This document shows, piece by piece, positions 1 through 8,912 of a stretch of DNA of 64,000 nucleotides (position 1 is the stretch's first letter; the number at the start of each line of letters is the position of its first letter). This DNA is from Opitutia bacterium Tous-C4FEB (lineage in GTDB: Bacteria > Verrucomicrobiota > Verrucomicrobiia > Opitutales > Opitutaceae): the NCBI GenBank assembly GCA_002304445.1, contig NEVA01000012.1, positions 58,018 through 122,017 on the forward strand, written 5' to 3'. Below the pieces are notes generated by a model, which was given only the letters and a program-made list of their open reading frames with translations, searched no databases and was not told the origin of the DNA. The position numbers and the translations under genes are program-made.

Positions 1-165
1 CCTTCCGGCAGATTCAGCGGTGCCCTCGGAGGTGATTTTGTCGGTCTCAAGCTCGAAGAGCGGCTGATCTTTTTTGACCGTATCGCCGTCCTTGACGTGC
101 CATTTGGCGAGGATGCCGGAGCTGATGGATTCGCCCATGGGCGGGATTTTTACTTCGAAATTCAT
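1..165 (-). CDS. sucB: Dihydrolipoamide succinyltransferase (E2 of 2-oxoglutarate dehydrogenase), N-terminal part
   Basis: Only the first 55 residues are in the window; the gene continues past the left edge. They form the start of a biotinyl/lipoyl domain: [13 protein letters not shown] opens the fold, and [10 protein letters not shown] holds the lysine that is lipoylated in E2 subunits. The E2 core transfers succinyl groups from lipoate to CoA in the TCA cycle. The gene lies 42 bases downstream of sucA on the same strand, which favours the succinyl- over the acetyl-transferring enzyme. The catalytic domain cannot be checked here. Confidence 0.9.
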   Translation of the reverse strand, partial: MNFEVKIPPMGESISSGILAKWHVKDGDTVKKDQPLFELETDKITSEGTAESAGR

Positions 166-207
166 AGAGGTGAGATGGGTGAAAGGAGCGAAAGAGGCGA
201 AGCGAGA

Positions 208-2985
208 TCAGAGCGTGAAAGCGTCGTTGAGGAAGGCGGTGAGTTCGAGGCGATGGAGGGCGAGATTGCCGACGGCGGGCGACGAGGAGGCATCGCGACC
301 GGCGTAGGTGGGCTTGCGACCGAAGATTTCTTCGAGTTGCGGGGCGAGGTAGGACCACGCGCCCATGTTCTGCGATTCTTCCTGCGCCCAAATGAGGCGC
401 GAGGCGTGGCCGTAAGTGTCGGAGAGTTTGGCGAGGGCGTTTTTGTGGAGCGGGTAAAGTTGCTCGATGCGAACGATCGCGGTGTCGGTGATGTTCTGTT
501 TGGCGCGGTGGTCGACGAGGTCGTAGTAGACTTTGCCGGAGCAGAGAATGAGGCGCTCCACTTTTTCCGGCGCGGCCGGATCGTCGATGATTTCCTGGAA
601 GCCGCCGGAGGTGAAGTCCTCGATTTTGGAGACGGCGGCGGGATGGCGCAGAAGGGACTTCGGCGACATCACGACGAGCGGCTTGCGGAAGTCGCGGCGG
701 ACTTGGCGGCGGAGGGCGTGGAAGAAATTTGCCGGCGTGGTGATGTTGGCCACTTGGAAATTATCTTCGGCGCAGGATTGGAGGAAGCGTTCGAGGCGGG
801 CGGAAGAGTGCTCCGGGCCCTGGCCTTCGTAGCCGTGGGGGAGGAGGAGCACGATGCCGCTGGTGCGTTGCCACTTCGACTCACCGGCGGTGACGAACTG
901 GTCGATCATGACCTGGGCGCCGTTGGCGAAGTCGCCGAATTGGGCTTCCCAGATGCAGAGCATCTCGGGGTAGTCGAGCGAGTAGCCGTAATCGAAGCCG
1001 AGCACGGCGACTTCAGACAGCAGGGAGTTGTAAACGCAGAACCGGGCGGTGGCGCCGGGAATGTTTTTGAGCGGCGTGTATTTTGCGGCGGTTTCGGCGT
1101 CGTTGAGGACGGCGTGCCGGTGGGTGAACGTGCCGCGCTCGCAGTCTTGGCCGCTGAGACGGACCGGCGTGTTTTCGGCGAGCAGGGAGCCGAAAGCGAG
1201 CGCCTCGCCGAAGCCCCAGTCGATCGGGCCGCCGTCGCGGTAAGCGGCGGTGCGGGCTTCGAGAAAGCGCTGGATTTTCGGGTTTGTTTTGAAGGTCGGC
1301 GGGACGGTGGTGAGGCCTAGGACGACCCGGTCGAGCACGTCGCGGCTCACGCCGGTCTCAACGGGCGTGTGGTGGTAGCCCGGTTGGAAGATGGCGGTCG
1401 AGCCCTTGAAGGCGTCGGTGGGTTTGGCTTTCGCGCGTTTGGCGATCTTGGCGGCTTCGCGGGCTTTGGCTTTGGTGAGATTTTCTTCGAGGGAGGCGGA
1501 ATACTCGGCGGTGATGGCTTCACCCTCGGCAGAAGTGATGGTGGAGGCGGCGACGAGGCGGTCGGTGTAGACGGCGGACACGAGCGGGTGGGCGGCGATT
1601 TTCTTGTAGAGAATCGGCTGCGTGAAGGCGGGCTCGTCGGTCTCGTTGTGCCCGCGACGGCGGAAACAATACATGTCGATGAACACGTCGCGGTGGAATT
1701 TCTCGCGGAATTCGAGGGCGAGTTGGGCGACCATGCAGACCGCTTCGGGGTCATCGCCGTTCACGTGGAAAATGGGGGCCTCGATCATCTTGGCGACGTC
1801 GGTGCAGTAGCGCGTGGAACGAGCGTCAACCGGATCGGTGGTAAAGCCGATCTGGTTGTTGATCACGAAGTGGAGGGTGCCGCCGGTGCGGTAGCCGGGG
1901 AGTTGGGAGAAGTTGAGGGTCTCGGCGACGACGCCTTGACCGGCGACGGCAGCGTCACCGTGGATCAGGAGGGGGAGGACTTTGGTGCGGTTCTCGGTGT
2001 CGCCGCGGATACGTTGGCGGGCGCGGGCGCGGCCCTCGACGACGGGGTTGACGATCTCAAGGTGGGAAGGATTGGCGGTGAGCCGGACCTCGACCTGGGC
2101 GCCGGAGGTGGTGGTGAGAATGGACTCGTAGCCGAGATGGTATTTCACGTCGCCGTCGCCGGCGACGGTGTCGGGCAGGTAGTTTTCGGAGAACTGTTCG
2201 AAAAGCTGGTCGAACGATTTCCGCATGACGGAGCAGAGGACGTTGAGGCGGCCGCGGTGCGCCATGCCCATGACGATCTCTTCGACGCCGACATCGGGGC
2301 TATGGTCGATGACCGCGTCGAGCGCGGCGATGATGGTCTCGCCGCCTTCGAGGGAGAACCGTTTCTGACCGACGTATTTGGTGTGGAGAAATTTTTCGAA
2401 GAGCTCGGCCTTGTGGACGCGGCGCAGGATGCGGACTTTCTGCGCCGTGGTGAAAGTCGGTTGAAGACGGGTGGACTCGATGCGGTCGCGCAGCCAGTGG
2501 CGGCAATCGGTGTCCTGGATGTGCGCGTATTCTACGCCGACATGGCCGCAGTAGGTTTGTTGAAGGGTGGCGACGATGTCGCGGAGCTTCTTCTGACCGC
2601 CGCCGAGGTAGGTGCCGGTATCGAAGGAGGTATCGAGGTCGGCGGCCGAGAGGTCGAATTGCTCGAGGGAGAGTTTGGCGACCGGGGCGGGCGGGCTGCT
2701 GAGTGGATCGAGGTGCGCCTGAAGGTGGCCGAGGGCGCGGTAGGCGTTGATGAGGTAGTGGACGCGGGCTTGCTTCAGACTGTCGATGATCGGGGCGGCG
2801 GGCGCGGCGGCTGCCGCGGAACCGGCCAAAGCGGAGGCGAGGGAGCCGTTGGAGTTGCCGAGGGAGAAGCCTTGGAAGAAGGCACGCCAAGTCGGATCAA
2901 CCGAATCGGGATTATCGAGCCAAGTCTCATACATCTGTTCGATAATGGCCGAGTTGGCGTGGGTCGGGACAGTCGTGGAACTCAT
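208..2985 (-). CDS. sucA: 2-oxoglutarate dehydrogenase E1 component
   Basis: Thiamine-diphosphate-dependent decarboxylase that oxidises 2-oxoglutarate and loads succinyl onto the E2 lipoyl arm. The 925-residue product has the usual family length. It begins with the E1 N-terminal helix that binds the complex (IEQMYETWLDNPDSVD), followed by a low-complexity Ala/Pro linker near residues 50-65. The thiamine-binding region includes HGDAAVAGQG, and the transketolase-like C-terminal half is complete. The frame is open 79 codons further upstream, but the family N-terminus starts at the ATG at 2985 (MSSTTVPTHAN), so that start is chosen. No clear ribosome binding site is seen. Co-transcribed with sucB. 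Confidence 0.96.
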   Translation of the reverse strand: MSSTTVPTHANSAIIEQMYETWLDNPDSVDPTWRAFFQGFSLGNSNGSLASALAGSAAAAAPAAPIIDSLKQARVHYLINAYRALGHLQAHLDPLSSPPAPVAKLSLEQFDLSAADLDTSFDTGTYLGGGQKKLRDIVATLQQTYCGHVGVEYAHIQDTDCRHWLRDRIESTRLQPTFTTAQKVRILRRVHKAELFEKFLHTKYVGQKRFSLEGGETIIAALDAVIDHSPDVGVEEIVMGMAHRGRLNVLCSVMRKSFDQLFEQFSENYLPDTVAGDGDVKYHLGYESILTTTSGAQVEVRLTANPSHLEIVNPVVEGRARARQRIRGDTENRTKVLPLLIHGDAAVAGQGVVAETLNFSQLPGYRTGGTLHFVINNQIGFTTDPVDARSTRYCTDVAKMIEAPIFHVNGDDPEAVCMVAQLALEFREKFHRDVFIDMYCFRRRGHNETDEPAFTQPILYKKIAAHPLVSAVYTDRLVAASTITSAEGEAITAEYSASLEENLTKAKAREAAKIAKRAKAKPTDAFKGSTAIFQPGYHHTPVETGVSRDVLDRVVLGLTTVPPTFKTNPKIQRFLEARTAAYRDGGPIDWGFGEALAFGSLLAENTPVRLSGQDCERGTFTHRHAVLNDAETAAKYTPLKNIPGATARFCVYNSLLSEVAVLGFDYGYSLDYPEMLCIWEAQFGDFANGAQVMIDQFVTAGESKWQRTSGIVLLLPHGYEGQGPEHSSARLERFLQSCAEDNFQVANITTPANFFHALRRQVRRDFRKPLVVMSPKSLLRHPAAVSKIEDFTSGGFQEIIDDPAAPEKVERLILCSGKVYYDLVDHRAKQNITDTAIVRIEQLYPLHKNALAKLSDTYGHASRLIWAQEESQNMGAWSYLAPQLEEIFGRKPTYAGRDASSSPAVGNLALHRLELTAFLNDAFTL

Positions 2986-3261
2986 GAAGAAATTAAACGT
3001 AAGGATGGAAAATGTGGTCGGAAGATCCGGCGAGGGAACCAAGGAACAGCGTGAGCCGCCCCCGGTGCTAGCGCCAGCAAGAGGTTTGAGGGTGAGTAGA
3101 GCACGATGAACGGGGCGGAGACAAGTCCGGGGCGGTGGGTCTCGGGGATTGCAATCGGGCTTAACGTGGGTAGCTGACGGATAAGCAACGCAGCTATTTT
3201 GGCGGCGGGCGAACCACTGCAATTTTTAACAACTCCGGGCGAAACCCCGGCGAAACCCGAA

Positions 3262-3504
3262 ATGGAAATTCAAATCAAGTTGGCGATTACCAGAATGTTG
3301 GCGGCGATAAAGTCCGGTGACGGGCAGATCGTAGCGGAGGCGATGGCGGAGCTGGACGGCTGCTTGGAGCAGGAGCGGATGACGTTGCACCCGCAATTGG
3401 TGCATTTTTTGGAGAATCGCAGCTACGCGAAGGCGCTGATGTTTCTTGGCGGCGAGACGGATATTCCCGTGGGGGTGTGCGGCGGTGGGCGGGCACGGAG
3501 CTGA
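3262..3504 (+). CDS. Small protein of unknown function
   Basis: An 80-residue product read from ATG 3262 (MEIQIKLAITRML). It looks mostly helical, with an acidic middle, a single histidine-rich turn (HPQLVHFLENR) and a glycine-rich tail. I do not recognise the family. It is probably real because its amino-acid make-up is protein-like and it sits directly ahead of the SUI1-like gene on the same strand, 34 bases away. A longer reading from 3199 is possible, but the added residues look non-coding. Confidence 0.5.
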   Translation: MEIQIKLAITRMLAAIKSGDGQIVAEAMAELDGCLEQERMTLHPQLVHFLENRSYAKALMFLGGETDIPVGVCGGGRARS

Positions 3505-3538
3505 ACGCGAAATTTGAGAACGTGAGGACCTTTTGACG

Positions 3539-3946
3539 ATGAACGCGCACGGGAAAATTTCGACGGATGGAGGCCAGGGTCTGGGGCAGAATCCGTTTGG
3601 GGCGTTGAGTGGGGCGGGGTTGCCGAGCGCGCCGGTTCGACCGGCGGTCGGGCCCAGTGCGAAAGCGGGGAGCGGATCGAAGGCGATGGCGCCCGAGAAG
3701 AATCGCGGGCGACTTGAGGTGCGGCGGGAGACGGGCGGCCGCGGCGGAAAGACAGTGACAACCGTGAGCGGATTTACCGGGATCGGTCTGCCGGAAAAGG
3801 AGCAGCTCTGCAAAAAAATGCGCGGGGCCTGCGGCTGCGGCGGAACGGTGAAAGACGGCGTGATCGAGATTCAGGGCGACCAGCGCGAGACGGTAGCACG
3901 GATTTTGACGGAGGCGGGCTTCCGGGCGGTGATGGCCGGCGGGTGA
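3539..3946 (+). CDS. SUI1/eIF1-like translation factor (YciH family)
   Basis: Predicted 135-residue protein. Its C-terminal part (about residues 53-135) is an SUI1 domain: LEVRRETGGRGGKTVTTVSG opens the beta sheet, followed by the CGCGGTVKDG loop and the IEIQGDQRE segment typical of YciH/eIF1. Homologues monitor start-codon choice on the small ribosomal subunit; in bacteria the role is less settled. The first 50 residues are Gly/Pro/Ala-rich and probably disordered. ATG 3539 is chosen over TTG 3533 because GAGGA lies a normal distance upstream. The gene converges on metF with only 8 bases between the stop codons. Confidence 0.85.
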   Translation: MNAHGKISTDGGQGLGQNPFGALSGAGLPSAPVRPAVGPSAKAGSGSKAMAPEKNRGRLEVRRETGGRGGKTVTTVSGFTGIGLPEKEQLCKKMRGACGCGGTVKDGVIEIQGDQRETVARILTEAGFRAVMAGG

Positions 3947-3954
3947 GCCAAGCC

Positions 3955-4854
3955 TCAGGCGGCGAGACCGGCGGCGAGGGCGAGGGCGCTCTTCGCGCGG
4001 TTCATGATGTAGAGGTGGTAGCCGGGGGCGTCGTGGGCGAGGAGATCGCGGATCTGCGTGAGCGCCCAATCGAGACCGATGATCTCGACGACCTCGGTGT
4101 TTTCGGCGGCGACTTCTAGGCGCTTGATCAGCGCGGGCGGCAAAGCGGCGCCGCACATGGCGGTGAAGCGTTGGACCTGTTTCAACGACAGCACGGGCAT
4201 CAGGCCGGGCACGATCGGGACGTTGATTCCAGCCGCGCGGCATTTTTCAACGAAGCGGTAATAAACGGCGTTGTCGAAAAAGAGCTGCGTGGTGACGAAG
4301 GCGGCACCGGCGTCGACTTTGCGTTTCAAGGCGTCGAGGTCGGCTGCGAGCGTGGTGGCCTCGGGGTGTTTTTCAGGATAACCGCCGACGCCGAGGCAGA
4401 AATCGGGGTGGCGGGCCTTAAGCAAGGCGACGAGCTCGTTGGCGTAGCGAAGGCCGTCGGCCGTGGCCGTGAACGTGGTTGCGCCCTTGGGCGGATCGCC
4501 CCGGAGGGTCATAATGTTGCGAAAACCACCGGCGTGGATGCGATCGGCGAGGTCATGCAGCTCGGCGCGGGTGTGGCCGACGCAGGTGAGGTGCGGCATG
4601 ACGGTGAAGCCGAGCTCTTGGCGGAGGAGCGCGCTGACTTGCGCGGTGCGTTCTCGGGTGGTGCCGCCGGCCCCGTAGGTTACAGAAACAAAGTCCGGCG
4701 AAATACTGCGGAGGGCGGTCGCGGTGGCGCGGAGGGCCTCGACGCCGGCGTCGTCCTTGGGTGGAAAAAATTCAAGGGAGCGCAGTGGACGGCCTAGCGC
4801 GAAAAAGTCGGAAATGGGGCAGTCGGACGAGGTAGATACAGAGGGGGACGACAT
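3955..4854 (-). CDS. metF: 5,10-methylenetetrahydrofolate reductase
   Basis: Flavoprotein that reduces methylene-THF to methyl-THF, the methyl donor for methionine synthesis. The 299-residue product matches the bacterial MetF length. It shows SLEFFPPK, carrying the catalytic glutamate, near residue 26; the VTYGAGGTTRE segment; HLTCVGHT; and the TLRGDPP motif of the FAD-binding TIM barrel. The gene stands alone on the minus strand. The 32-base interrupted palindrome directly upstream of its start suggests dedicated transcriptional control. Confidence 0.96.
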   Translation of the reverse strand: MSSPSVSTSSDCPISDFFALGRPLRSLEFFPPKDDAGVEALRATATALRSISPDFVSVTYGAGGTTRERTAQVSALLRQELGFTVMPHLTCVGHTRAELHDLADRIHAGGFRNIMTLRGDPPKGATTFTATADGLRYANELVALLKARHPDFCLGVGGYPEKHPEATTLAADLDALKRKVDAGAAFVTTQLFFDNAVYYRFVEKCRAAGINVPIVPGLMPVLSLKQVQRFTAMCGAALPPALIKRLEVAAENTEVVEIIGLDWALTQIRDLLAHDAPGYHLYIMNRAKSALALAAGLAA

Positions 4855-4855
4855 A

Positions 4856-4887
4856 ACATATCAACACATGGGCAAGTGATGATATGT
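4856..4887. promoter_or_regulatory. Interrupted palindrome directly upstream of metF
   Basis: ACATATCA at 4856-4863 is repeated in inverse as TGATATGT at 4880-4887, with a further CAC/GTG pair inside after one mismatch. The element lies 2 bases upstream of the metF start codon and is AT-rich compared with its surroundings. A dimeric repressor, for example an ArsR-type methionine-cycle regulator such as SahR, is a plausible binder, but that is inference. It could also form an RNA hairpin that covers the start of translation. Confidence 0.5.
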
Positions 4888-4940
4888 GTAAAGATCGGAG
4901 TTGGCAGACCGCGGTATCTGCCGGGGAGCGGCGCCTGCGT

Positions 4941-6071
4941 TTAGGGTTTTTGAGGCTCGGCGGCGGGCGCGGGTGACGGGGCGGGCTCGAACAGGTCGGC
5001 GGATTTTTGGGGGAGGCTCGTGAAAGTGTAGTCGGCGATTTGGAAGGCGCGCTTGGCCATGAGGGCGTTGACCGGGGCGGCGGCGTCGCTGTGGGCGATG
5101 CTGACGAACAAGGGACCGGCGGGGATGGTTTCGAATTCGGGGGTCAAAAGTTTTGGGTCCGGGGCGGGCGTCCCGGCCGTTGGCGACGGGGGCGTCGCGG
5201 CGCCGAGGAGCGATTTGTCGGCGACGGGGGGCTTCATTTTTTTCTCCTCGGGTTTGCGGGCGAGGCTGATGGTGACGGTTTTGCCGTCAAAGGCGGTGAG
5301 GGTGTAGGCGCGGGTGTGGGGCTTTGCCTCGGCGACTTTGGCGTCGGCGGGATCGGAGGTGTCCGAGAAGCGGATCGAGCTGAGGGTGTTGAGCGCGGAG
5401 GCGAGGGTGTCGGTCTTGGGTTTTTGGCCGGCGGGAGTGGCGGGGGTAGTCCACGGGTCTTCTTTTTTCGCGCGGGTGAACGTGATGGGTCCGCCCTCGG
5501 TGAAAGGGAGTTCGATCTTGGCGATGTCGTCGGGCTTGAGGGCGAGCAGTTCGGCGTTGGCCCAGTTTTTTGATTCGAGGTCGAGGTAGGTGTTCAGTGA
5601 AGCGAGGAAGGCTTTGGGCTCGTTGCCGTAGCGGAGGAAACGACCGGCGCCGCTTTCGGGGTTTTTGCCCAGCGTGACGGTCCACAGCTCTTTGGCGGCG
5701 GAGTCGAGCAAGGTGATCGTGGTGTCTTTGAACTCGAGGCGGGCGATGCGATCGGGATTGGTGGTGACGAGGCGGGTGAGTTTGGCCTCGGTGAGATCGC
5801 CGACGAGCCGGGTGACGCGGGAGAAATCGACGGGAAAATCGTGGTAGGACGGGACGCGCCAAACGCCGTTGGTGTCGCGTTTCACCGTCAGAGATTTGCC
5901 TGATTCGGTGAGGCGGAGTTCGGCGACTTTTTCGGCAGTGGCGGCGTCGAGCACCGGTTGGTTAAGGCGCGCGTCGGCGGTGACGGCGGGGGCGGGTTTG
6001 CGGACAAAGAAGACGACGACAGAAAGCGCGGCGAGAGCGGCGACGATGAGAATGAGGGATTTGAGTTTCAT
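4941..6071 (-). CDS. DUF4340 domain protein of the Gld-like ABC cluster
   Basis: A 376-residue protein with one N-terminal membrane segment (about residues 4-23, LILIVAALAALSVVVFFV) and a long extracytoplasmic part. DUF4340 proteins typically lie beside GldG-like ABC auxiliary proteins; their biochemical role is unknown. The C-terminal third has Pro/Ala-rich stretches. It is last in the operon ATPase-permease-GldG-DUF4340, 91 bases after the gldG-like gene. A structural or substrate-handling role on the outer face of the transporter is inferred from context only. Confidence 0.75.
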   Translation of the reverse strand: MKLKSLILIVAALAALSVVVFFVRKPAPAVTADARLNQPVLDAATAEKVAELRLTESGKSLTVKRDTNGVWRVPSYHDFPVDFSRVTRLVGDLTEAKLTRLVTTNPDRIARLEFKDTTITLLDSAAKELWTVTLGKNPESGAGRFLRYGNEPKAFLASLNTYLDLESKNWANAELLALKPDDIAKIELPFTEGGPITFTRAKKEDPWTTPATPAGQKPKTDTLASALNTLSSIRFSDTSDPADAKVAEAKPHTRAYTLTAFDGKTVTISLARKPEEKKMKPPVADKSLLGAATPPSPTAGTPAPDPKLLTPEFETIPAGPLFVSIAHSDAAAPVNALMAKRAFQIADYTFTSLPQKSADLFEPAPSPAPAAEPQKP

Positions 6072-6140
6072 CGGGACGAGGCGAAAGGCGTTGGGCGGGA
6101 ATCGGGAAGGGCGCGGGGCGTGGACGTGGCGTGGGCGTGG

Positions 6141-6166
6141 AGGGCGGGTCGAAGACCCTGCCCTAC
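6141..6166 (-). repeat. REP-like palindrome, family I copy 1
   Basis: The palindrome with core GGGTCGAAGACCC is flanked by GGGC and GCCCTAC. It overlaps the end of the gldG-like gene: the CTA at 6163-6165 inside the element is the reverse complement of that gene's TAG stop. Related copies lie at 10964-10989 and 13296-13321, all in the same orientation relative to the upstream gene. Confidence 0.7.
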
Positions 6167-8055
6167 TTTTTACGGGAGCGGGCGAACCAGAGGCCGAAGA
6201 TTCCGATCAGGCCGGGGGCGGCGAGGAGGTTGAGGAAGAGCAACCGGTTTTCGAGTTTGTCGATGTCCTCGCGGAGCGCGCGGCGGATCTGGCGGCGCTC
6301 GCCGCTCATCGCGGCCTGTTGCTTCTGGAAGTCGGCGATGGCCTTGGTCACTTCGGGCGAGGCAACGAGGCGATTGGCTTCGCCTTTTTTGCCCTGAAGT
6401 TCGCTGAGTTTTTGCTGAACGGATTGAAGGCGGGTTTCGAGCTCGGAGAGTTTTTCCTGATACTTTTGGTTGGCGTTGATCTCCATCGTGCGGACGACCT
6501 CGAAGGGGCGCAGGGAATTGCCCTTGCCGCGGATGGAAATGAGGTCCGACGAGCCGGAGAGGAACTCGAGGGAGTTGGCGGCGAGGGCGAGGTTATCGTT
6601 GATGGGTTCGGCGGCGGTCTGGCCGAAGAAATTCATTTTGCGGATGCTGTAGTCGTCGAAGAGCCAGTCGGTGTCGGCGATAATGAAGAGCGTCGAACTC
6701 GTCTTCGATTCCGTGAGGGAATCGGTGGTCGGCGACGGGGGTGTCGCCGCTCCAGCGGGGTCGGCGGGTTTGTCGTCTTTGGGGGCGCCGGCGGGGAAGG
6801 CGGTTTTGAATTTACCGGTGACAAGGGCGGCGACGGTTTTCTTGCCGGAGGGGATAATCTGGCGGGCGATGGCGTCGGGCTGGGCGAATTGCAGGGTAAT
6901 CGCGGCGAGTTCGCCGGATGACGCGGAGGACTGGATGAGCGGTGTGAACGTGGTGGTCGCTCCGGCCGTGGCGATGAAGGCGCCGGATTCGATGAAGATC
7001 GTGGAGTTGAGTTGGCCGGTGGTGGCCGAAGTGGAGCTGAAGTTGACGCGGCGGAGATTCAGCCAGACGGGGTAACGGGCGATTTGGCCGCCCTGAGTTT
7101 GGACTTGGGTGGCGTTTTCCAAATCCCCGACGATTTTCTGCGGATCGTAGGTGACGCCGTAAGCGGTGAGCAGGGCGGGGAGATCGCTGGCGACGTTGGG
7201 CGTGGGTGCGCCCATCATCTGTTGCTGCGGGTTGACCTGACGCTTGAAGTGTTGCGAGGCGGGATCGACGGCGAGAAAGACGGGTTTGCCGCCGAGGATA
7301 AACTGGTCGATGGCGAACTGAAGTTTTGGGGCAACGTCCTGCGGGTGGATGACGGCCAGGACGTCGAGGCCCGGTGGGAGCTCGGTGGCGCCGGGCTCGA
7401 TGCGAATGATCTCGAAGGTTTTTTCCCACTCAGTGGCGACGAACTGACCGGGCTTGGGCTGCTGGCGCATCATCATCATCATTTGCGCTTCTTGGGCGCT
7501 GGTGCCCTGGAGCGGGAGGCTGGTGAGCAGGCCGAGTTTCCGTTTGTCGATTTGCTGGACGCTATAAACGAGCTGCGAGAGATCGTATTCGAGGAACTGC
7601 TCGCGCTGAGGGTTGAGCGCGGCGAGGGTTTTTTGTTGGTCGGCTTGGATGGCAACGAGGCCGAATTGGATCTGCTCGCCGGTGGTGGGAATGAGCTGGG
7701 GTTGGATGCCGGCGGCGGTGGCTTTTTCTTCTTCGGGCGTGTCGGGGCGCGGGTCGATGATGTTAAGGGTCAGCTTGCCGCGGGAGGCGCGGGCGTATTG
7801 GCGGAGCATCTCCTCGACGCGGGTGGCGTAATTTTTGTAGGCGATGGGCAGGCCGGTGGCGGATTTCGTGAAGTAGAAATCGAGGACGACGGGTTCTTCG
7901 ATTTTGCCGAGCAGGGCTTTGGTGCCGGGGGACAGGGTGTAGATGCGCTCGGCGGTCGTATCGAAGCGCACCGGGAGGGACGAGGCCAGGAAGTTGACGA
8001 GCACGAGGCCGATGAAGAGGAGGGCGATGGCGAGGATTTTGCCGCTGGGTTTCAT
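6163..8055 (-). CDS. GldG-like ABC transporter auxiliary protein
   Basis: A 630-residue membrane protein of the GldG/ABC_transp_aux group. It has an N-terminal membrane segment (ILAIALLFIGLVLVNFLA), a large extracytoplasmic domain, a coiled coil near residues 530-560 (ELETRLQSVQQKLSEL) and a C-terminal membrane segment (LLAAPGLIGIFGLWFA) followed by RSRKK. In Bacteroidota, GldG pairs with GldA and GldF in gliding; in other phyla the transported substrate is unknown. It follows the permease gene by 84 bases. The TAG stop lies inside a REP-like palindrome. Confidence 0.85.
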   Translation of the reverse strand: MKPSGKILAIALLFIGLVLVNFLASSLPVRFDTTAERIYTLSPGTKALLGKIEEPVVLDFYFTKSATGLPIAYKNYATRVEEMLRQYARASRGKLTLNIIDPRPDTPEEEKATAAGIQPQLIPTTGEQIQFGLVAIQADQQKTLAALNPQREQFLEYDLSQLVYSVQQIDKRKLGLLTSLPLQGTSAQEAQMMMMMRQQPKPGQFVATEWEKTFEIIRIEPGATELPPGLDVLAVIHPQDVAPKLQFAIDQFILGGKPVFLAVDPASQHFKRQVNPQQQMMGAPTPNVASDLPALLTAYGVTYDPQKIVGDLENATQVQTQGGQIARYPVWLNLRRVNFSSTSATTGQLNSTIFIESGAFIATAGATTTFTPLIQSSASSGELAAITLQFAQPDAIARQIIPSGKKTVAALVTGKFKTAFPAGAPKDDKPADPAGAATPPSPTTDSLTESKTSSTLFIIADTDWLFDDYSIRKMNFFGQTAAEPINDNLALAANSLEFLSGSSDLISIRGKGNSLRPFEVVRTMEINANQKYQEKLSELETRLQSVQQKLSELQGKKGEANRLVASPEVTKAIADFQKQQAAMSGERRQIRRALREDIDKLENRLLFLNLLAAPGLIGIFGLWFARSRKK

Positions 8056-8072
8056 GGGGCGGAGAAAGGAAA

Positions 8073-8085
8073 AGCTGAGAGTTGA
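8073..8085. repeat. Direct repeat in 5' leader of gldG-like gene (copy 1)
   Basis: The 13-mer AGCTGAGAGTTGA lies 18 bases upstream of the gldG-like start codon. An identical 13-mer sits at 8883-8895, the same 18 bases upstream of the permease start. On the transcribed strand it reads TCAACTCTCAGCT. Function unknown. Confidence 0.5.
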
Positions 8086-8122
8086 GAGCGGAGAGATGAG
8101 GGTTCGAAGCGTGAAACAGAAT

Positions 8123-8143
8123 CGCCCGCGAGCGGGCGCCTAC
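8123..8143 (-). repeat. REP-like palindrome, family II
   Basis: Palindrome CGCCCGC-GA-GCGGGCG (8123-8138) followed by CCTAC. The CTA at 8140-8142 supplies the TAG stop codon of the ABC permease gene. Sequence differs from the family I copies, but the placement at a gene end is the same. Confidence 0.6.
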
Positions 8144-8865
8144 CGTTCGAGGGCGACGACGTTGAGGAAGAGGGTGAAGCCGATCAGCGAGAGGAAGAAG
8201 GCGACGTTCTTCGGGTCGATGATGCCTTTGGTGAAGGCGTCGAAGTGGGTCACGAAGCTGAAGTTTGAAACGACATCGGCGATGCCGACGGGCAAAAAGC
8301 TTTCGAGCGTGGTGGTGAAACTGCTGAGGCCGAGGAACACCAGCATCGCACAGGCGGCGAGGCTCAGGACGAAGCTGATGACTTGGTTCTTCGTGAGAGC
8401 GGAAGTGAGGGCGCAGACGCCGAGGTAGGCGCCGGCCATGAGAATCGCACCGAGGTAAGTCGAAGCGATGATACCCCAGTCAGGATCGCCGAGGAAGGCG
8501 ACGGTGAGGGCCATCGGGAAGCTGAGTAAAACCGCGAGAGTGAGAAACGCCCAGCCGGCGAGAAACTTGCCTAGGACAGCTTCCAGCGTGGTGACGGGCA
8601 GCGTGAAGAGGAGCTCAACGGTGCCGGATCGTTTTTCCTCGGACCAGAGCCTCATGCCGACGGCGGGCACGATGAACATGAACAGCCACGGGAAAAACAG
8701 GAAATAGGTTTCGAGACTTGCGGTGCCGGCTTTGAAGAAATTGCCGTAGCGGGAGAAAGCGAGCGACACCGAGATGAGGAGGAAGGCGATCAGGAAGACG
8801 TAGGCCACGGGCGAGCGGAAGTAGCCGAGAAACTCGCGTTTGAAGAGGGGGCGGATTTGGGACAT
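8140..8865 (-). CDS. ABC-2 type permease (GldF-like)
   Basis: A 241-residue integral membrane protein with about six hydrophobic segments, beginning after a short basic N-terminus (PLFKREFLGYFRSP) typical of ABC-2 permeases. It should form the membrane channel with the ATPase encoded just upstream (75-base gap). WSEEKRSGTVELLFTLPVT matches the conserved cytoplasmic loop of GldF-type permeases. Substrate unknown. Its last codon is followed by a TAG that belongs to a REP-like palindrome. Confidence 0.88.
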   Translation of the reverse strand: MSQIRPLFKREFLGYFRSPVAYVFLIAFLLISVSLAFSRYGNFFKAGTASLETYFLFFPWLFMFIVPAVGMRLWSEEKRSGTVELLFTLPVTTLEAVLGKFLAGWAFLTLAVLLSFPMALTVAFLGDPDWGIIASTYLGAILMAGAYLGVCALTSALTKNQVISFVLSLAACAMLVFLGLSSFTTTLESFLPVGIADVVSNFSFVTHFDAFTKGIIDPKNVAFFLSLIGFTLFLNVVALER

Positions 8866-8882
8866 GGATCGGGGACGTTGGG

Positions 8883-8895
8883 AGCTGAGAGTTGA
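8883..8895. repeat. Direct repeat in 5' leader of permease gene (copy 2)
   Basis: Identical 13-mer to 8073-8085, at the same distance (18 bases) from the start codon of the following gene. No similar sequence is seen upstream of the ATPase or DUF4340 genes of this operon. Confidence 0.5.
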
Positions 8896-8912
8896 AAGCT
8901 GAGAGACTCGGA

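Noticed and set aside
97..3054. Long plus-strand open frames opposite sucA
   Set aside because: They are antisense shadows of a clearly identified GC-rich gene; their products are compositionally biased and match no family.
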